Positions 1 through 10,412 of a stretch of DNA of 64,000 bases are shown in pieces; position 1 is the stretch's first letter; each line of letters opens with the position of its first letter. A program made the translations under genes and the position numbers. This stretch comes from an uncultured Clostridia bacterium (GTDB taxonomy: Bacteria > Bacillota > Clostridia > TANB77 > CAG-508). Below the pieces are notes generated by a model. That model searched no databases. It was not told where the DNA came from and was given only the letters and a program-made list of their open reading frames with translations. The stretch is from NCBI GenBank assembly GCA_948502395.1, contig CAOPES010000003.1:1-64000 (forward strand), in the 5' to 3' direction.

Positions 1-87
1 TTATTCAATTTTCTTCAACTTTTCATCGCAAAATTCGACTTTTTTCGACAAATCCGTGCACCAAGGCTGCTTCTTGCTAGCAGATTC

Positions 88-165
88 CTGCCAAAAATGT
101 CCGTCCCCAATGGCAGAAAATATCGATGTTTTTTTGCTCTGTCCCCAAAAACACCCAAAAACATC
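88..165. repeat. Two short palindromic repeats (families 3 and 1)
   Basis: Positions 88-116 hold a CTGCCA...TGGCAG palindrome around GTCCGTCCCC. Positions 125-165 hold a GATGTTTTT...AAAAACATC palindrome around CTGTCCCC. Relatives recur in most long intergenic spaces of this window. The mfd stop codon lies inside the second copy. Positions 1-87 show nothing else that I recognise. Confidence 0.8.
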
Positions 166-3100
166 AGTCTCTAAAAATTTTCAAAAATTCTGTAACATCA
201 TTTAGAATTTGTCTTTCATTAGAAGAGCCAACTTCCAAAGTAATCATAGGCTTTAAGCCGTTAGAAAACTTAATTTTAGTGCCATACTGTTTAATCAACC
301 CAACCAAATCTATTCCAAGTTCTTCTGGGCTGCTAACTGGTGCAAAAGTAAACACAACATTCATTTTTTTACTTGCAATCTTCTCTATTTTTAATGGTCT
401 TGCTAAATATTTAATCCTTGCTATATCAATTAAATTTTCCAGCTCTAGTGGCATGTTGCCAAACCTATCAATTATTTCGTCTATGACATTTTGGATGTCT
501 TCTTCGTTTTTGCATAATGCGATATTTTGATATATTTCTATTTTTTGGTTTGAGTCACTTATGTATTCGTCTGGGATATAGCTTGTTACGTTTAAGTCTA
601 TTTGTAAGTCTGCTTCTGGTCTTACTTCTATTCCCTTCATTTCTTTTACAACTTCATCTAACAAGTTGCAGTATGTGTCATATCCAACTTGTTCTAAGTG
701 ACCTGATTGAATTTCTCCTAGCATACTTCCAGCGCCACGTATTTCTAGGTCTCTCATTGCTATTTTGAAGCCTGAGCCAAATTCTGTGAATTCTTTTATT
801 GCTTTTAGCCTTTTGTCTGCTACTTCTGATAGTAGTTTGTCTTTTTTATAAGTGATATATGCATATGCTTGTCTGTCTGCTCTACCAACTCTTCCACGTA
901 TTTGATATAAGGCTGCAAGTCCCATTCTGTCTGCATTTTCTACTATTATTGTGTTTGCGTTTGGAATGTCTATTCCAGATTCCAAAATTGTTGTACATAC
1001 TAGTACATTTGTATTTTTGTCTACAAAGTCTTGCATTATTTCTTCAATTTGCTTTCCTGGCATTTGTCCGTGTGCATATACAACGTTTGCTTCTGGTACT
1101 AGTTCTGATATTTGTTCTGCTTTTCTTGCTATTCCTTCTACATTATTAAATAAGTAGAATACTTGACCGTCTCTTTCCAATTCTTTTGTTATTGCTTCTT
1201 TTACTACTTCTTGGTCATATTCTAATACATAAGTTTGAACTGGTTTTCTGTTGTATGGTGGTTCGTAAATTACTGACATATCTCTTACCCCTACTATTGA
1301 CATATGTAGGGTTCTTGGGATTGGTGTTGCTGTCATTGTTAATACATCTACACTCATTTTTAGTTGTTTTATTTTTTCTTTTGCTTTTACACCAAAGCGA
1401 TGTTCTTCGTCTATTATTAGTAGTCCTAAGTCTTTGAATTCTACGTCTTTGCTAAGTATTCTGTGTGTTCCAATTACTATGTCTACTTCTCCCAATTTTA
1501 GTTTTCTTATTACTTCATCTTGATATTTTTTTGTTTTAAATCTATTTAATATTTCTACTGTTATTGGGTAGTCTTTCATTCTTTCTTTAAATTCTTTGTA
1601 TTGTTGTTCTGCCAAAACCGTTGTTGGTGCTAAATATGCAACTTGTTTTCCGTCTGTTGCTGCTTTAAATGCTGCTCTTATTGCAACTTCTGTTTTACCA
1701 TATCCAACGTCTCCGCAAAGTAGTCTGTCCATTGGCTTTGAGTTTTCCATATCTTTTTTTACTTCTTCTATACATCTTAATTGGTCATCTGTTTCTTGAT
1801 ATGGAAACTTTCCTTCAAATTCGTTTTGCCATGGTGTATCTTGGCTAAAACTATATCCTTGTGCTTTTTCTCTTTTTGCGTATAGTTCGATTAGTTCTTT
1901 TGCTACTTCTCTTAGATTTTTCTTTACTTTGGCTTTTGTCGTTTCCCATTCTTTTGAGCCTAATCTGTTAATTTTAGGTTGTAAACTATCTCCACCAACA
2001 TATTTTCTGACTGCGTCTAAATCACTTGTTGGCACATATAAAATATCGTCATTTTTATATTTTATTTTGATATAGTCTTTTATCGTATTGTCTGCTTTTA
2101 TTGTATTTACTCCAATGTAAATACCTATTCCATATTTTCTATGTACTACATAATCTCCAACACTTAGGTCTGCATATACAACTTTCTCCGCTTCTTTAAA
2201 TGCTGATGATACTAGTCTTTTCTTTCTTTTTTCGCTACTTACTAATTCATCTGCTTGAATTACAATTTGATTAGTCTCATAGTTTTCAAACCCTGATGAT
2301 AATTTTCCCAAAGTTATTGTAACTATGCTTTCTTTTGATGTTACTATTATTGTTTTGTCTAATTTTTCTTCTAATTTGCAGATTATTTCTTTTTCATCTA
2401 ATAATTTTTTTAGCTTTTTGGCCTTTTCTTTATTTTCTAATAAAATATAGACTTTTTTGTTTTCGTTTATTGCTTTTTCTAGGTCTTCAAATAAATTTTC
2501 AATTTCACTTTTAAAATAGTTTATTTCACGATAGTTGAATTTATATTTTGGACCATTTATTTTGCTTTCTGTGTCTTGCTTTTCAATATATACTAGCTGT
2601 TTTTTCTCTAAAATTTCTTCTATTTCGCTCATTTCTAGCATATTTGTTATAGCTTCTGGTGTGAACTTTCCTTTTTCTTTTAATGCTATTTGTAGGTTAT
2701 GATTATCTATTTTTATGTTTTTCGCTCTTGTTTCTATTTTACTTATTTCGTCTAAAAATATACAATATGAAGAACTTAAATAATCTAACATTGTTGCTTG
2801 CTCTTTATAGAAACTATCAAAATATTTATCTATTTTGCTTATATAATTTCCTGCTCTAATTTGCTCTATGTCTTCTTCATCATCTATTTTGTTGCATATT
2901 TCTTCTATTTTTGTTTCTAATATGTATTCATGTGCTGGGTGTATTGTAGCTGTTTCCTTTGTGTTGATTGACCTTTGGCTTGTGATATTAAAATCACGAA
3001 TAGAATCCACTTCATCTCCCCAAAATTCAATCCTTACTCCTGTTTTTCCGTTTATTGCTACATCAACAATTCCACCCCTTACACTAAATTGCCCCCTTCC

Positions 3101-3601
3101 TTCTATAAGGTCACATCTCGTGTATCCTAGGTGTACCAACTTTTGTTTAATTTCTTCTAAATTATATGTTTCTCCCACTTTGAATTTTAGTTCATTTTTA
3201 TATAGTGATTTTTTTGCTGGTAATTTTTGCATTACTGCTTCTATTGTTGTTACTACTATTAAATTCTTTTTTGTGCTTATTTCGTTTAGTGCTTCTATTC
3301 TTTGATATGGAATGTCTTTGCTTTCTGCTACATAGTCATATGTTACTATTTCTTTTTTAGGAAATAATACTACTTTTTCTGTGAAGTATTTTATGTTTTC
3401 ATATATTTTTTTTGCTTGTATTTCATTGTATGTTAGTATACATATAGGCTTTTTTCCAAATTCGTTTATTGCTGTTCCTATTTGTACCATTCCCACGTCA
3501 TTTAAGCCCGATATTGCTACCGGGCTTTGTTTTTGTTCTATGTTTTTTAATAATTCTATAAACTTTGAATTTTTTCCAAGTTCTCCTAAAATTGTGTTCA
3601 T
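164..3601 (-). CDS. mfd: Transcription-repair coupling factor Mfd
   Basis: Superfamily 2 ATPase that removes RNA polymerase stalled at DNA lesions and recruits UvrA. The protein is 1145 aa, the usual length. In order it has a UvrB-homology N-terminus, a CarD-like RNAP-interaction domain (VGDYVVHRKYGIGIY, near residue 490), a RecG-like helicase core with Walker A GDVGYGKTE, DEEHR box and TATPIPRTL, and a C-terminal TRCF domain. The start at 3601 is chosen because AGGAGA lies just upstream; an in-frame ATG 14 codons earlier has no ribosome site. The stop overlaps a palindromic repeat. I found no in-frame CGG codon in the whole gene, which matters for the recoding argument. Identification is secure. 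Confidence 0.97.
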   Translation of the reverse strand: MNTILGELGKNSKFIELLKNIEQKQSPVAISGLNDVGMVQIGTAINEFGKKPICILTYNEIQAKKIYENIKYFTEKVVLFPKKEIVTYDYVAESKDIPYQRIEALNEISTKKNLIVVTTIEAVMQKLPAKKSLYKNELKFKVGETYNLEEIKQKLVHLGYTRCDLIEGRGQFSVRGGIVDVAINGKTGVRIEFWGDEVDSIRDFNITSQRSINTKETATIHPAHEYILETKIEEICNKIDDEEDIEQIRAGNYISKIDKYFDSFYKEQATMLDYLSSSYCIFLDEISKIETRAKNIKIDNHNLQIALKEKGKFTPEAITNMLEMSEIEEILEKKQLVYIEKQDTESKINGPKYKFNYREINYFKSEIENLFEDLEKAINENKKVYILLENKEKAKKLKKLLDEKEIICKLEEKLDKTIIVTSKESIVTITLGKLSSGFENYETNQIVIQADELVSSEKRKKRLVSSAFKEAEKVVYADLSVGDYVVHRKYGIGIYIGVNTIKADNTIKDYIKIKYKNDDILYVPTSDLDAVRKYVGGDSLQPKINRLGSKEWETTKAKVKKNLREVAKELIELYAKREKAQGYSFSQDTPWQNEFEGKFPYQETDDQLRCIEEVKKDMENSKPMDRLLCGDVGYGKTEVAIRAAFKAATDGKQVAYLAPTTVLAEQQYKEFKERMKDYPITVEILNRFKTKKYQDEVIRKLKLGEVDIVIGTHRILSKDVEFKDLGLLIIDEEHRFGVKAKEKIKQLKMSVDVLTMTATPIPRTLHMSIVGVRDMSVIYEPPYNRKPVQTYVLEYDQEVVKEAITKELERDGQVFYLFNNVEGIARKAEQISELVPEANVVYAHGQMPGKQIEEIMQDFVDKNTNVLVCTTILESGIDIPNANTIIVENADRMGLAALYQIRGRVGRADRQAYAYITYKKDKLLSEVADKRLKAIKEFTEFGSGFKIAMRDLEIRGAGSMLGEIQSGHLEQVGYDTYCNLLDEVVKEMKGIEVRPEADLQIDLNVTSYIPDEYISDSNQKIEIYQNIALCKNEEDIQNVIDEIIDRFGNMPLELENLIDIARIKYLARPLKIEKIASKKMNVVFTFAPVSSPEELGIDLVGLIKQYGTKIKFSNGLKPMITLEVGSSNERQILNDVTEFLKIFRD

Positions 3602-3646
3602 TGTCTTCTCCTGTAATTTTTCATACGTTTTATTATAGCACAATTT

Positions 3647-5609
3647 CTAATATTTTACAACTAATTTATCAAATTTAGAATGTATATATTTTTCTAATTT
3701 TCCCATAAATTCATCTGGCTTAATCTCTTTTTTCGCAACCATATCTAGTCCTTTTTCCCAGCTGGCTGTAAGTTTTGGGTTCAACATATCTGGCATAGAA
3801 CCATAAACAATATCATAAATTGTTTCGCCTTTTAAAGTTGGAGTAATTATTTGCGTTTTACTGTTAATTTCCATATATTTAATTCTTTCAAGTTTTTTAA
3901 TAATCTCTCCCCTTGTTGCTGCTGTGCCAATTCCAGCTCCTTTTATTTGCTCACGTAACTCTTCTTCTTCAATTAATTTTCCTGCGTTTTCCATTGCTAA
4001 AATGATGTTTCCTGAGTTGTATCTTGAAGGTGGCGATGTTTCCGCTTCTTTTAATTCGAAATTTTGTGTTTCTAGTTCTTGTCCTTTTTTTAGTGTTTTC
4101 AAAATTTCTAAATCATTTGATTTTTCGCTATTTGTGTCTGAGTTTTCCACAGTTTTTTCACTTGTTGTGGATTTTGTTTGTGGTTTTAATACTTCTAAAT
4201 ACCCTTGGTTTACACATACTTTTCCACTTGCGTTAAATATTTCTTTTGTCTTTTCTTCTTCAATCTCAACTGTAACTTGTATTTTATTGAATTCTGCTGG
4301 TGGATAAAATATTGCTAGAAATCTTGTTGTTATAACTTTATAAACTTGTTTGTGTAAGTCTGGTAGTGAATTGAAGTTCTCATATCCTTGCCCTGTTGGT
4401 ATTATTGCATAGTGGTCTGTTATTTTACTGTCATTAACATATTTTGTTTTTGTTAAATTTGTAGGATATTTTTCATCTATCATTTTTTTGATATATCCTT
4501 GAACTTCTTCGTCTTTATATCCCCTTGTAATTCCATTCAAATTTTTTGATATTTCTTTTGCGACTGCTGTTGAAAGCACTCTTGCGTCTGTTCTTGGATA
4601 TGTTACAAGTTTTTTCTCATATAAATTTTGTATTATTTCTAGCGTTTGATCTGGCTTTATTTTAAATCTTTTTGTACATTGATTTTGTATTTCTGCTAAG
4701 TTAAACAGTAATGGTGCATTTTCTTTTTGTTTTGATTTTTTTAATTCTGTTATTTTTGCTTTTTTTCCTTGCAAGCTTGCTATAAATTGTTTTGCGTCTT
4801 CTTCTTTTTTAAATCCAGTTTCATTGTATAGCTTTGGTGATTCGTACATTTTTGATTTTTCGCTTACTTTCCATTCTGCTTTAAATGTAGAGTTTTGTTC
4901 TCCAAATTCTCCGTATTATTTTGTAATATTTTGTTTTTACAAAATTTCTGATTTCTCTTTCTCTTGAAACTATCATTCCAAGTACACAGGTCATAACTCG
5001 TCCTACTGAAATTGATGCTTTATCTTCATTTATTTTGTTTGCTAGTCTTCTTCCATATATGATTGATAATAACCTCGAAAAGTTTATTCCTATAAGGTAA
5101 TCTTCTTTTGCCCTTAAATATGCACTGTCAGATAAGCTGTCATATTCAGATTGGTCTTTTGCTTCTTTTATTCCACGTAATATTTCTTCTTCTGTTTGGG
5201 AATCTATCCAAACTCTTTTTATTTTTGCCTTTTCATTTGGGTGTGCCATCATAAAAACTAGTCTTTGTATGTATTCTCCTTCTCGTCCAGAGTCCCCTGC
5301 GTTGTAAATTTCTTCTATGTCTTCTCTTTGCATTAGGCTTTTTACTATGTTGAATTGATTTTCAACTTGTGGAATTATTTCATACTTCCATTCTTCTGGT
5401 ATGAATGGCAAGGTGTCTAGTCTCCAAAATTTCAGTTTTTCGTCGTATTTTTCTGGGTAACTCATTGTTACTAAGTGACCTACACACCAGGTTATTATCC
5501 ATTGGTCTGATTCTAGGTATCCGTTTTTTCTGTTTGTTGTTATTTTTAGTGCTTTTGCAAATTCCATCGCAACTGATGGCTTTTCTGTTATTAGTAGCTT
5601 TTTGCTCAA
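3647..5609 (-). CDS. topB: DNA topoisomerase III, read through a +1 CGG site
   Basis: Type IA topoisomerase that relaxes or decatenates DNA by single-strand passage. The first 231 codons carry the Toprim domain (LLITEKPSVA at the start, GDSGREGE near residue 105). The second part carries the active-site tyrosine motif LVTYPRTDAR. The two parts are in different frames: the first frame stops at 4881. Skipping the C of the CGG codon at 4911-4913 converts IIRRIWRT into IIGEFGEQ and joins them into about 653 aa with no other defect, a plausible TopB length without zinc-finger tail. A TTG at 5609, 9 nt after AAAGG, fits the family N-terminus better than the ATG at 5618. A frameshift mutation or assembly error is the alternative, but eleven identical events elsewhere argue against it. 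Confidence 0.88.
4911..4913 (-). other. CGG +1 recoding site in topB
   Basis: Minus-strand context is ATA CGG AGA. Reading GGA (Gly) after skipping C gives the conserved continuation GEFGEQNSTFKAEW. This is the only in-frame CGG in the gene. Confidence 0.75.
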
Positions 5610-5621
5610 TTTTATCATCCT

Positions 5622-6386
5622 TTATTTTAGTTTTTGTTCAATATATTTGTCTGCTAGTTCTTGAATTTCATTAAATCTGTTTTTCGTTTCTTCATTTTTA
5701 AAGTTAAATCTGTTTAGTATTTTTCCTATAAAATTCTTTTCTTGTATATATTTATAGCTTTGTTTAAAATTGAAATCATATATAAAAGATACTATTCCAA
5801 CCATTTTGTCTAATTCGTTTTTCTTGATTTCATTTTTTATTAGTTCTTTATTTAAAAAGCTTTTATATACTTCATCACATATTTCTTGTTTTTCAGTTTC
5901 TTCTTCCTCGCCTTTCCAAAAAATCTCTACACCTTCGTACATTATATCTATTTTATCTGCGTCTTTTATCAATTTGCAAAAAAGTTCTTCTTTTTCTGTT
6001 AGTTCGTTAATATTTAATTTATATTTATTGTGGCTTACTATTGCTTTTCTTATCACTTCATAGTTTTCTTCGTCTTCTGTGTATTCTTTTATTTGGTTTT
6101 GGTCAAATAAAATCTCTGCTCCTAGGTCCGCATGGTCAATGCTTAGGTGGTCCTTGAATGTTTTATATTTTGTGTATTGGTCAAATCTGCCTACATCGTG
6201 CAATAATCCTATTAATTTTGCTAGTTCTATGTCTTCTTGGTTTAGCCCTATTTCTTCTGCTAGTTTTTTCATTATATTCATTACTCTTATGCTGTGTGCT
6301 TGCTTTGTTTTTATGTTTTTGTCTGCCATATCATAGTTGTTGGTAAATTCTATAAATTTTTCTTGTGCTTTTTTTATTTCTATCAT
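5622..6386 (-). CDS. HD-domain phosphohydrolase-like protein
   Basis: Protein of 254 aa with an HD metal-dependent phosphohydrolase domain. There is an early histidine (KQAHSIRV), the HD pair in LLHDVGRFDQY, a further DHADLGAEIL and a distal D in KLIKDADKIDIMYEG. Such proteins hydrolyse nucleotide or phosphate esters; the substrate cannot be told from sequence. The ATG at 6386 follows AAGGTG; the frame remains open further upstream only because it reads through palindromic repeats, so the longer start is rejected. It sits directly behind topB. A paralogue of the same length and motif order is at 54347. Confidence 0.82.
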   Translation of the reverse strand: MIEIKKAQEKFIEFTNNYDMADKNIKTKQAHSIRVMNIMKKLAEEIGLNQEDIELAKLIGLLHDVGRFDQYTKYKTFKDHLSIDHADLGAEILFDQNQIKEYTEDEENYEVIRKAIVSHNKYKLNINELTEKEELFCKLIKDADKIDIMYEGVEIFWKGEEEETEKQEICDEVYKSFLNKELIKNEIKKNELDKMVGIVSFIYDFNFKQSYKYIQEKNFIGKILNRFNFKNEETKNRFNEIQELADKYIEQKLK

Positions 6387-6471
6387 TTTTTCACCTTTCT
6401 TATTTGACAAATTATATTTGTTAGTATAGTATATTTCTACTTTGTTGTCTAGCGAACAAAGTAATTTTTTT

Positions 6472-6571
6472 GGGTGTTTTTGGGGACAGTCCTTAAAAAC
6501 ACCCTTATTAAAATCAAAGATGTGTCCCAAAATGGACAAAATGTCCAAAAGGAAACGTCCCCAAATGTCCC
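6472..6571. repeat. Family 1 and family 2 palindromic repeats
   Basis: Positions 6472-6504 form GGGTGTTTTT...AAAAACACCC around GGGGACAGTCC. Positions 6519-6571 carry GATGTGTCCC...GGACAAAATGTCC...ACGTCCCC, the family 2 element. They fill the divergent space between the HD gene and leuS, and the leuS promoter begins three bases after the second one. Confidence 0.85.
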
Positions 6572-6573
6572 AC

Positions 6574-6602
6574 TTGAATTTTTTGGCATTTTGTTGTATA
6601 AT
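6574..6602 (+). promoter_or_regulatory. Sigma-A type promoter of leuS
   Basis: TTGAAT at 6574-6579 and TATAAT at 6597-6602 with 17 nt between. The predicted leader is only about 30 nt, so there is no room for a T-box. Confidence 0.8.
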
Positions 6603-6640
6603 GCAAAAAGTTAAGAAAGAACGTTGAAAGGAGCTTTTAA

Positions 6641-9028
6641 ATGGAATACAAATTTAACGAAATAGAAAAAAAATGGCAAGAATATTGGGAAGAAAATAAA
6701 ACATTTTTTACAGATGTTTGGGATTTTTCAAAACCAAAGTTTTATGCCTTAGATATGTTTCCATATCCTTCTGGACAAGGGTTACATGTAGGTCACCCAG
6801 AAGGATATACTGCAACAGATATTATGTCTAGAATGAAGAGAATGCAAGGATATAATGTTTTACACCCAATGGGATGGGATGCTTTTGGGCTTCCAGCAGA
6901 GCAATATGCTATTAAGACTGGAAATCATCCTGCTGAGTTTACTTATAAAAATATTGAGACTTTTAAGAAACAATTGAAAATGCTTGGTTTGTCTTTTGAT
7001 TGGGATAAGGAACTTTCTACTTGTGACCCTAATTTTTATAAGTGGACACAATGGATTTTTAAACAATTATATAATGACGGTTTAGCAAAGTTAGTTGAAA
7101 TGCCTGTTAACTGGTGTGAGGGCTTAGGTTGTGTGCTTTCTAATGATGAGGTTATTAATGGTAGAAGTGAACGTGGAGATTTTCCTGTTGTTCGTAAGAA
7201 TATGAAGCAATGGGTTTTAGATATTCCTAAATATGCTGACATCTTGTTAGACGGTTTAGATGATGTTGATTGGCCTGAGTCTACTAAGGAAATTCAAAGA
7301 AATTGGATTGGTAAGTCTGAGGGTGCTGAGGTTAAGTTTAAAGTTGCAGGTTCTGAAAACTTAGAGTTTACTGTGTTTACTACTAGACCTGATACTTTAT
7401 TTGGTGCAACATATTGTGTTTTTGCTCCTGAACTTGATTTAGTAAATGAAATTACAACTCCTGAGCAAAAACAAGCTGTTGAAGAATATAAAAAACAAGC
7501 TGCTTCTAAATCAGATTTGGAAAGAACTGAATTGAGCAAAGAAAAAACTGGTATTTTTACAGGTGCTTATGCTATAAATCCTGTAAATGAAAAAGAAATT
7601 CCAATTTGGATTTCTGACTATGTTTTGTCAACTTATGGAACTGGTGCTATTATGGCTGTTCCTGCACATGATGAAAGAGATTATGAATTTGCTAGCAAGT
7701 TTGGTCTTGATATTATCCCTGTTCTAGAAGGTGGAGATGTTTCAAAAGAAGCATTTACAGGTGACGGACTACATATTAATTCTGATTTCTTGAATGGTTT
7801 AAATAAAGAAGACGGAATTGCTAAAATGATTGAATGGCTAGAAGATAAGAAAATTGGAACTAAAAAAGTAAATTATAAATTACGTGAATGGATTTTTGCA
7901 AGACAACGTTATTGGGGCGAACCAATTCCAGTTGTTTACTTAGATGATGAAATGAAGGCTTTGGCAGATAGTGAGTTACCTTTGGTTTTACCAGAACTAG
8001 AAGATTACGCACCTTCAAAATCAGGTGCTTCTCCACTTGATAAGGCTGAAAATTGGGTAAATACTACTTTTGAAGGTAAAACTGCAAAAAGAGAAACAAG
8101 TACAATGCCTGGTAGTGCAGGGTCTAGCTGGTATTTCTTACGTTATATTGACCCTAATAATCAAGATGAATTTGCAAACAAAAAATTACTAGAATACTGG
8201 ATGCCAGTTGATTTATATGTTGGTGGTCCTGAACACGCAGTTGGTCACTTGCTATATTCAAGATTTTGGAATAATTATCTATATAATAAAGGCTATGTTC
8301 CAGTTAAGGAACCTTTTGCAAAACTACGTCATCAAGGTATGATTTTAGGTACAAATGGCGAAAAAATGAGTAAATCTAAGGGAAATGTAATTAATCCTGA
8401 TGATATGGTTAAAAATTATGGAGCTGATAGTTTAAGAGTTTATGAAATGTTCATGGGACCATTAGAGTCAGCTAAGCCATGGGACCCTAATGGAATTGAA
8501 GGTTCTAAGAGATTTTTAGACCGTGTTTGGAGATTATATACATCTGATTTAATTAAAGATGAAGAAAACAAAAACTTAGAAAGAATTTATCATTATACTG
8601 TTAAGAAAGTAACTAATGATTACGAAACCATGAATTTTAATACTGCAATTTCTCAAATGATGATTTTTGTGAATGCAGTTAATAAAGAAAAAGTTTTCCC
8701 AAGAGAATATGCAGAAGGTTTTGTGAAGTTACTTAACCCTATTGCTCCACATATTACCGAAGAATTGTGGAATATGCTTGGTCATACTGGTACTATTGCT
8801 TATGAGAAATGGCCGGAGTATGATGAGGCTAAGACTATTGAAGATACAATTACTTTGCCTATTCAGTTTAATGGTAAGTTGAAGGCTACTATTCAAATTG
8901 CTTTAAATGAAGATGAAGCTTCAATTAAGGAAAAAGTTCACAATGCTATTGCTGATAAACTTGATGGTAAGTCTATTGTTAAAGAAATTTATGTTAAAAA
9001 TAGAATTTATAATGTTGTTGTGAAATAA
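6641..9028 (+). CDS. leuS: Leucyl-tRNA synthetase
   Basis: Class I aminoacyl-tRNA synthetase that charges tRNA-Leu. The 795-aa protein has the HIGH-type motif HVGH at residues 49-52, the CP1 editing domain (TTRPDTLFGAT near 245 and the GTGAIMAVPAHDERD stretch near 335), KMSKS near residue 575 and a C-terminal anticodon-binding region. Ribosome site GAAAGGAG is 8 nt upstream. It has its own promoter and a hairpin terminator after the stop, so it is probably monocistronic. No in-frame CGG codon was found. Confidence 0.98.
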   Translation: MEYKFNEIEKKWQEYWEENKTFFTDVWDFSKPKFYALDMFPYPSGQGLHVGHPEGYTATDIMSRMKRMQGYNVLHPMGWDAFGLPAEQYAIKTGNHPAEFTYKNIETFKKQLKMLGLSFDWDKELSTCDPNFYKWTQWIFKQLYNDGLAKLVEMPVNWCEGLGCVLSNDEVINGRSERGDFPVVRKNMKQWVLDIPKYADILLDGLDDVDWPESTKEIQRNWIGKSEGAEVKFKVAGSENLEFTVFTTRPDTLFGATYCVFAPELDLVNEITTPEQKQAVEEYKKQAASKSDLERTELSKEKTGIFTGAYAINPVNEKEIPIWISDYVLSTYGTGAIMAVPAHDERDYEFASKFGLDIIPVLEGGDVSKEAFTGDGLHINSDFLNGLNKEDGIAKMIEWLEDKKIGTKKVNYKLREWIFARQRYWGEPIPVVYLDDEMKALADSELPLVLPELEDYAPSKSGASPLDKAENWVNTTFEGKTAKRETSTMPGSAGSSWYFLRYIDPNNQDEFANKKLLEYWMPVDLYVGGPEHAVGHLLYSRFWNNYLYNKGYVPVKEPFAKLRHQGMILGTNGEKMSKSKGNVINPDDMVKNYGADSLRVYEMFMGPLESAKPWDPNGIEGSKRFLDRVWRLYTSDLIKDEENKNLERIYHYTVKKVTNDYETMNFNTAISQMMIFVNAVNKEKVFPREYAEGFVKLLNPIAPHITEELWNMLGHTGTIAYEKWPEYDEAKTIEDTITLPIQFNGKLKATIQIALNEDEASIKEKVHNAIADKLDGKSIVKEIYVKNRIYNVVVK

Positions 9029-9040
9029 CTATATAATTTT

Positions 9041-9074
9041 AAGAGTTGGTATATTAATGTATCAGCTCTTTTAT
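9041..9074 (+). terminator. Rho-independent terminator after leuS
   Basis: Imperfect hairpin AAGAGTTGGTA...TGTATCAGCTCTT followed by TTTATT, starting 13 nt after the leuS stop. Confidence 0.6.
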
Positions 9075-9181
9075 TAATTATTGCTTGTAATTAAATTGTA
9101 ATTAAGATTTAACACATTTGAAACACAATAATTGTCGCTTTATAGTATAATATGCTTAGATTATACTAAGGAGAATTATAA

Positions 9182-10306
9182 ATGAGTGTAGAATCAGATT
9201 TAAAAAAAGATGGAATAGAAGTAGTAGCAAAATTAGACACATTAAAAATAAACTCACTAGCAAGAGCTGTAGCTACTAAATTATGTGAAACTTTTCCTGA
9301 GTTTAATTTAAACCAAAACGAATTATTTATAAAACTATCTAGACTAGATATGTATAAAGCAAAAATGCCGGAAGGTATGGCAGAAGCAAATTACTTTTAC
9401 AAAAACACATCAATCTACTTTAACGAACATATACAAGACGAAGACTTAGAAGAATTTGCAATTCACGAATGTATACATTATCTTCAAGAAGTAAAAGATA
9501 AAAAGAACACTTTAATAAGAATGGGCCTTTGCGATTACACAGAATTTAAAATTTATGGATTAGGCTTAAACGAGGCAGCTGTACAACTTATGGCTTCAAA
9601 AGTTAACGCAATTCCAAAAGAATTTGTAAAATATTTTGGAATTAGCTTTGAAACAAACAGCCCTTCTTACTATCCTTTGGAATGTTGTTTAGTAAATCAA
9701 ATGGCATATCTTGTAGGAGAAGAACTTTTATTTAAGAGTACTTTAAATAGTGATGATGATTTTCAAATTAAATATTCTCAAATCACTTCTCCAAAAGTTT
9801 TCTTGTCAATTCAAGGAGCTATTGATGATATTATTAACGCAGAAGAAGAAATTATCAAATTAAATAATAGGATTGCGACTGTTGATGATAGGAATAAAAA
9901 AGTTGATACTATGTTAAAGAAAATTGATGAGTTAAAACACGAGATTGCTTTGACTTTTATGAGAACTCAAAATCTTATAATTTCTAGTTATTTTGATAGT
10001 ACTTTTGCTAGTATTACAAATTTGGAAGAAGTTGAAAATTATAGGAAAAAATTATATTCCTTTAAAGATTATTTGGGCTATGTTGACGGATATACTTTCT
10101 TTAATGATTATTATGTGAGCAAAATGGAACAGTTGGAAGAGAAGTATAATGCTTTGGAAAATGGCGAGACTTTGGTTACTGCTCTTAAAGTTGTTTCTAA
10201 GAAAGAAAATAAATTTGTTGCTTTTCTTAAAGCTATTAAGAGATTGTTGTTTCATGAAAGCCCTGAAAAGTCTTTTGATGCTTTTGAAAATCAAGTAAAA
10301 AAATAA
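9182..10306 (+). CDS. Unrecognised protein with gluzincin-like HExxH motif
   Basis: I do not recognise this 374-aa family. It has HECIHYLQE near residue 97, followed about 45 residues later by NEAAVQLMAS, which is the spacing and type of a gluzincin third ligand (Glu). A zinc metallopeptidase fold is therefore plausible. The C-terminal half is predicted coiled coil (residues about 215-265) and charged, and there is no signal peptide, so it is probably cytoplasmic. AAGGAG stands 8 nt before the ATG. It is a single-gene unit between leuS and a family 4 palindrome. Function is unknown. Confidence 0.75.
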   Translation: MSVESDLKKDGIEVVAKLDTLKINSLARAVATKLCETFPEFNLNQNELFIKLSRLDMYKAKMPEGMAEANYFYKNTSIYFNEHIQDEDLEEFAIHECIHYLQEVKDKKNTLIRMGLCDYTEFKIYGLGLNEAAVQLMASKVNAIPKEFVKYFGISFETNSPSYYPLECCLVNQMAYLVGEELLFKSTLNSDDDFQIKYSQITSPKVFLSIQGAIDDIINAEEEIIKLNNRIATVDDRNKKVDTMLKKIDELKHEIALTFMRTQNLIISSYFDSTFASITNLEEVENYRKKLYSFKDYLGYVDGYTFFNDYYVSKMEQLEEKYNALENGETLVTALKVVSKKENKFVAFLKAIKRLLFHESPEKSFDAFENQVKK

Positions 10307-10336
10307 AACTTTTTGGGACAGGCCAAAAAAGTTTTT
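10307..10336. repeat. Family 4 palindromic repeat, possible terminator
   Basis: AAACTTTTT...AAAAAAGTTT around GGGACAGGCC, directly after the stop of the upstream gene. The near-identical inverse copy is at 13671-13699. With flanking T-runs it could terminate transcription from either side. Confidence 0.7.
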
Positions 10337-10412
10337 AAAAAATTTAAAAATGAAACCAAATTGTTAAACTTTTTGTCTAATAATTTGGTTTTTCTACATA
10401 TGTATGTGTTTT

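Noticed and set aside
6387..6548. Longer N-terminus of the HD protein at 5622
   Set aside because: The extra residues are translation of palindromic repeats; a good ribosome site marks the start at 6386. The same applies to pgeF upstream of 17034 and the SDR upstream of 40429.
6574..6640. T-box leader for leuS
   Set aside because: The promoter leaves only about 30 nt of leader.
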